DNA of 6,786 nt, taken from Burkholderiales bacterium. GTDB lineage: Bacteria; Pseudomonadota; Gammaproteobacteria; Burkholderiales; CAIKXV01. Numbering within the stretch: position 1 is the stretch's first letter; the number at the start of each line of letters is the position of its first letter. Location of the stretch: positions 1 to 6,786 of the forward strand of contig JAIENF010000368.1 in assembly GCA_019751575.1 (NCBI GenBank). The letters are read 5' to 3'. A program made the translations under genes and the position numbers. Positions 6,408 to 6,786 of this stretch are shown one piece after another. The notes under the pieces are model-generated. The model saw only the letters and a list, made by a program, of their open reading frames with translations. It made no database searches and was not told the DNA's origin.

Positions 6408-6442
6408 TCCACGCCGACAGGACAGGGGCGATCAACACGCAT

Positions 6443-6603
6443 CTACAAAGGGAGCACCCGCAGCCGTGCACGAACCGGATCGACGGTGACCAGCGCACCC
6501 GCCTCGAGATCCTGGCTCAACTGCCTCAGGGCAGCGACAAGGGCGTGTGTTCGAGGAAATCAATCCAACGCGGCGACAGGTTCATGTCGACGAGCAACTT
6601 CAT
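6443..6603 (-). pseudogene. DUF5615-family PIN-like toxin, deleted and frameshifted
   Basis: The frame from ATG 6603 reads MKLLVDMNLSPRWIDFLEH, the typical N-terminus of DUF5615 PIN-like toxins with the first acidic residue of the active site (LVDMNLSPRW). It then runs into unrelated residues and a TGA at 6526-6528. In another frame, beginning at about 6548 and ending at TAG 6443, the sequence reads ALRQLSQDLEAGALVTVDP and then VRARLRVLPL, the typical C-terminus of the same family. About 53 codons remain of a gene that is normally about 115-120 codons, so some 60 codons are gone, including the middle acidic residues, and the joint shifts the frame. The start overlaps the stop of the upstream DUF433 antitoxin by ATGA, the normal order of this pair. 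The toxin must be inactive. Family assignment by eye. Confidence 0.8.
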
Positions 6604-6786
6604 GCGGAATGCAGCTGGACCTCGCGTTCCTCAGCCCGCCACGCCGCATAGCGCAGCGCCTGCATCACGTCTTCATGCTCGAGATACGGGTAGTCGCCAA
6701 GCACTTCGTCGACGGTGCGGCCGGCTCCGATCTGGGCGACGACCATGCCAACCGTGACCCGCTGGCCGCGGATGCATGCCTTGCCG
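6600..6786 (-). CDS. DUF433-family (VapB-like) antitoxin, partial
   Basis: An open frame without a start in the window encodes the last 61 residues, beginning GKACIRGQRVTVGMVV and continuing AGRTVDEVLGDYPYLEHEDV and QALRYAAWRAEE. This is the DUF433 pattern (GKPCIRGTR-V---L--G-----EIL-DYP-L---D---AL-YA), a small winged-helix-like antitoxin usually paired with a DUF5615 toxin. About 15 N-terminal residues probably lie beyond the right edge. Its TGA overlaps the ATG of the toxin pseudogene by four bases (6600-6603), so translation was coupled. The visible part looks intact, leaving an antitoxin without a working partner. Its promoter would be outside the window. It should bind DNA of its own promoter and the toxin, by family knowledge. 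Confidence 0.82.
   Translation of the reverse strand, partial: GKACIRGQRVTVGMVVAQIGAGRTVDEVLGDYPYLEHEDVMQALRYAAWRAEEREVQLHSA

Noticed and set aside
6332..6442. Longer form (97 residues) of the MazE-like ORF from ATG 6442
   Set aside because: The start would lie upstream of the proposed promoter, without a Shine-Dalgarno, and the extra residues do not resemble a MazE N-terminus; ATG 6331 does.
6271..6757. Small plus-strand open frames of about 70 codons (6271-6489 and 6545-6757)
   Set aside because: They are antisense to the toxin-antitoxin remnants, have no recognisable motif and no good ribosome binding site.

Overview
The window is GC-rich, tightly packed bacterial DNA with strong G/C third-position codon bias. 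The UbiD protein is very close to the classical proteobacterial enzyme. Together with NitT/TauT-type transport genes and type II toxin-antitoxin debris, this suggests a proteobacterium, most likely a betaproteobacterium of the Burkholderiales kind. The lineage is inferred from protein resemblance only.

Layout from left to right: (1) Positions 1-2773, minus strand, hold an ABC importer operon read as substrate-binding protein, permease, ATPase. The ATPase runs off the left edge. (2) Positions 2774-2978 are a divergent intergenic region with a perfect 8+1+8 palindrome and possible promoters for both directions. (3) Positions 2979-4622, plus strand, encode a GMC-family FAD-dependent oxidoreductase (choline/alcohol dehydrogenase-like). 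(4) Positions 4664-6148, minus strand, encode UbiD, the prFMN-dependent decarboxylase of ubiquinone synthesis, converging on the GMC gene with a 41-bp gap. (5) Positions 6149-6786, minus strand, are toxin-antitoxin debris: a 60-residue MazE-like antitoxin remnant whose stop codon directly abuts the TTG start of ubiD, a DUF5615-type toxin pseudogene with an internal deletion and frameshift, and the C-terminal part of a DUF433-type antitoxin running off the right edge.

The importer and the divergent GMC enzyme may form an uptake-and-oxidation module for a small organic substrate, controlled from the shared palindrome; the substrate cannot be read from sequence. UbiD is probably a housekeeping gene unrelated to that module. 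Its own promoter and translational start appear to be provided by the antitoxin remnant upstream. I see no CRISPR array, tRNA, rRNA, insertion sequence or convincing new multigene system. The most unusual part is the decayed toxin-antitoxin segment feeding into ubiD.
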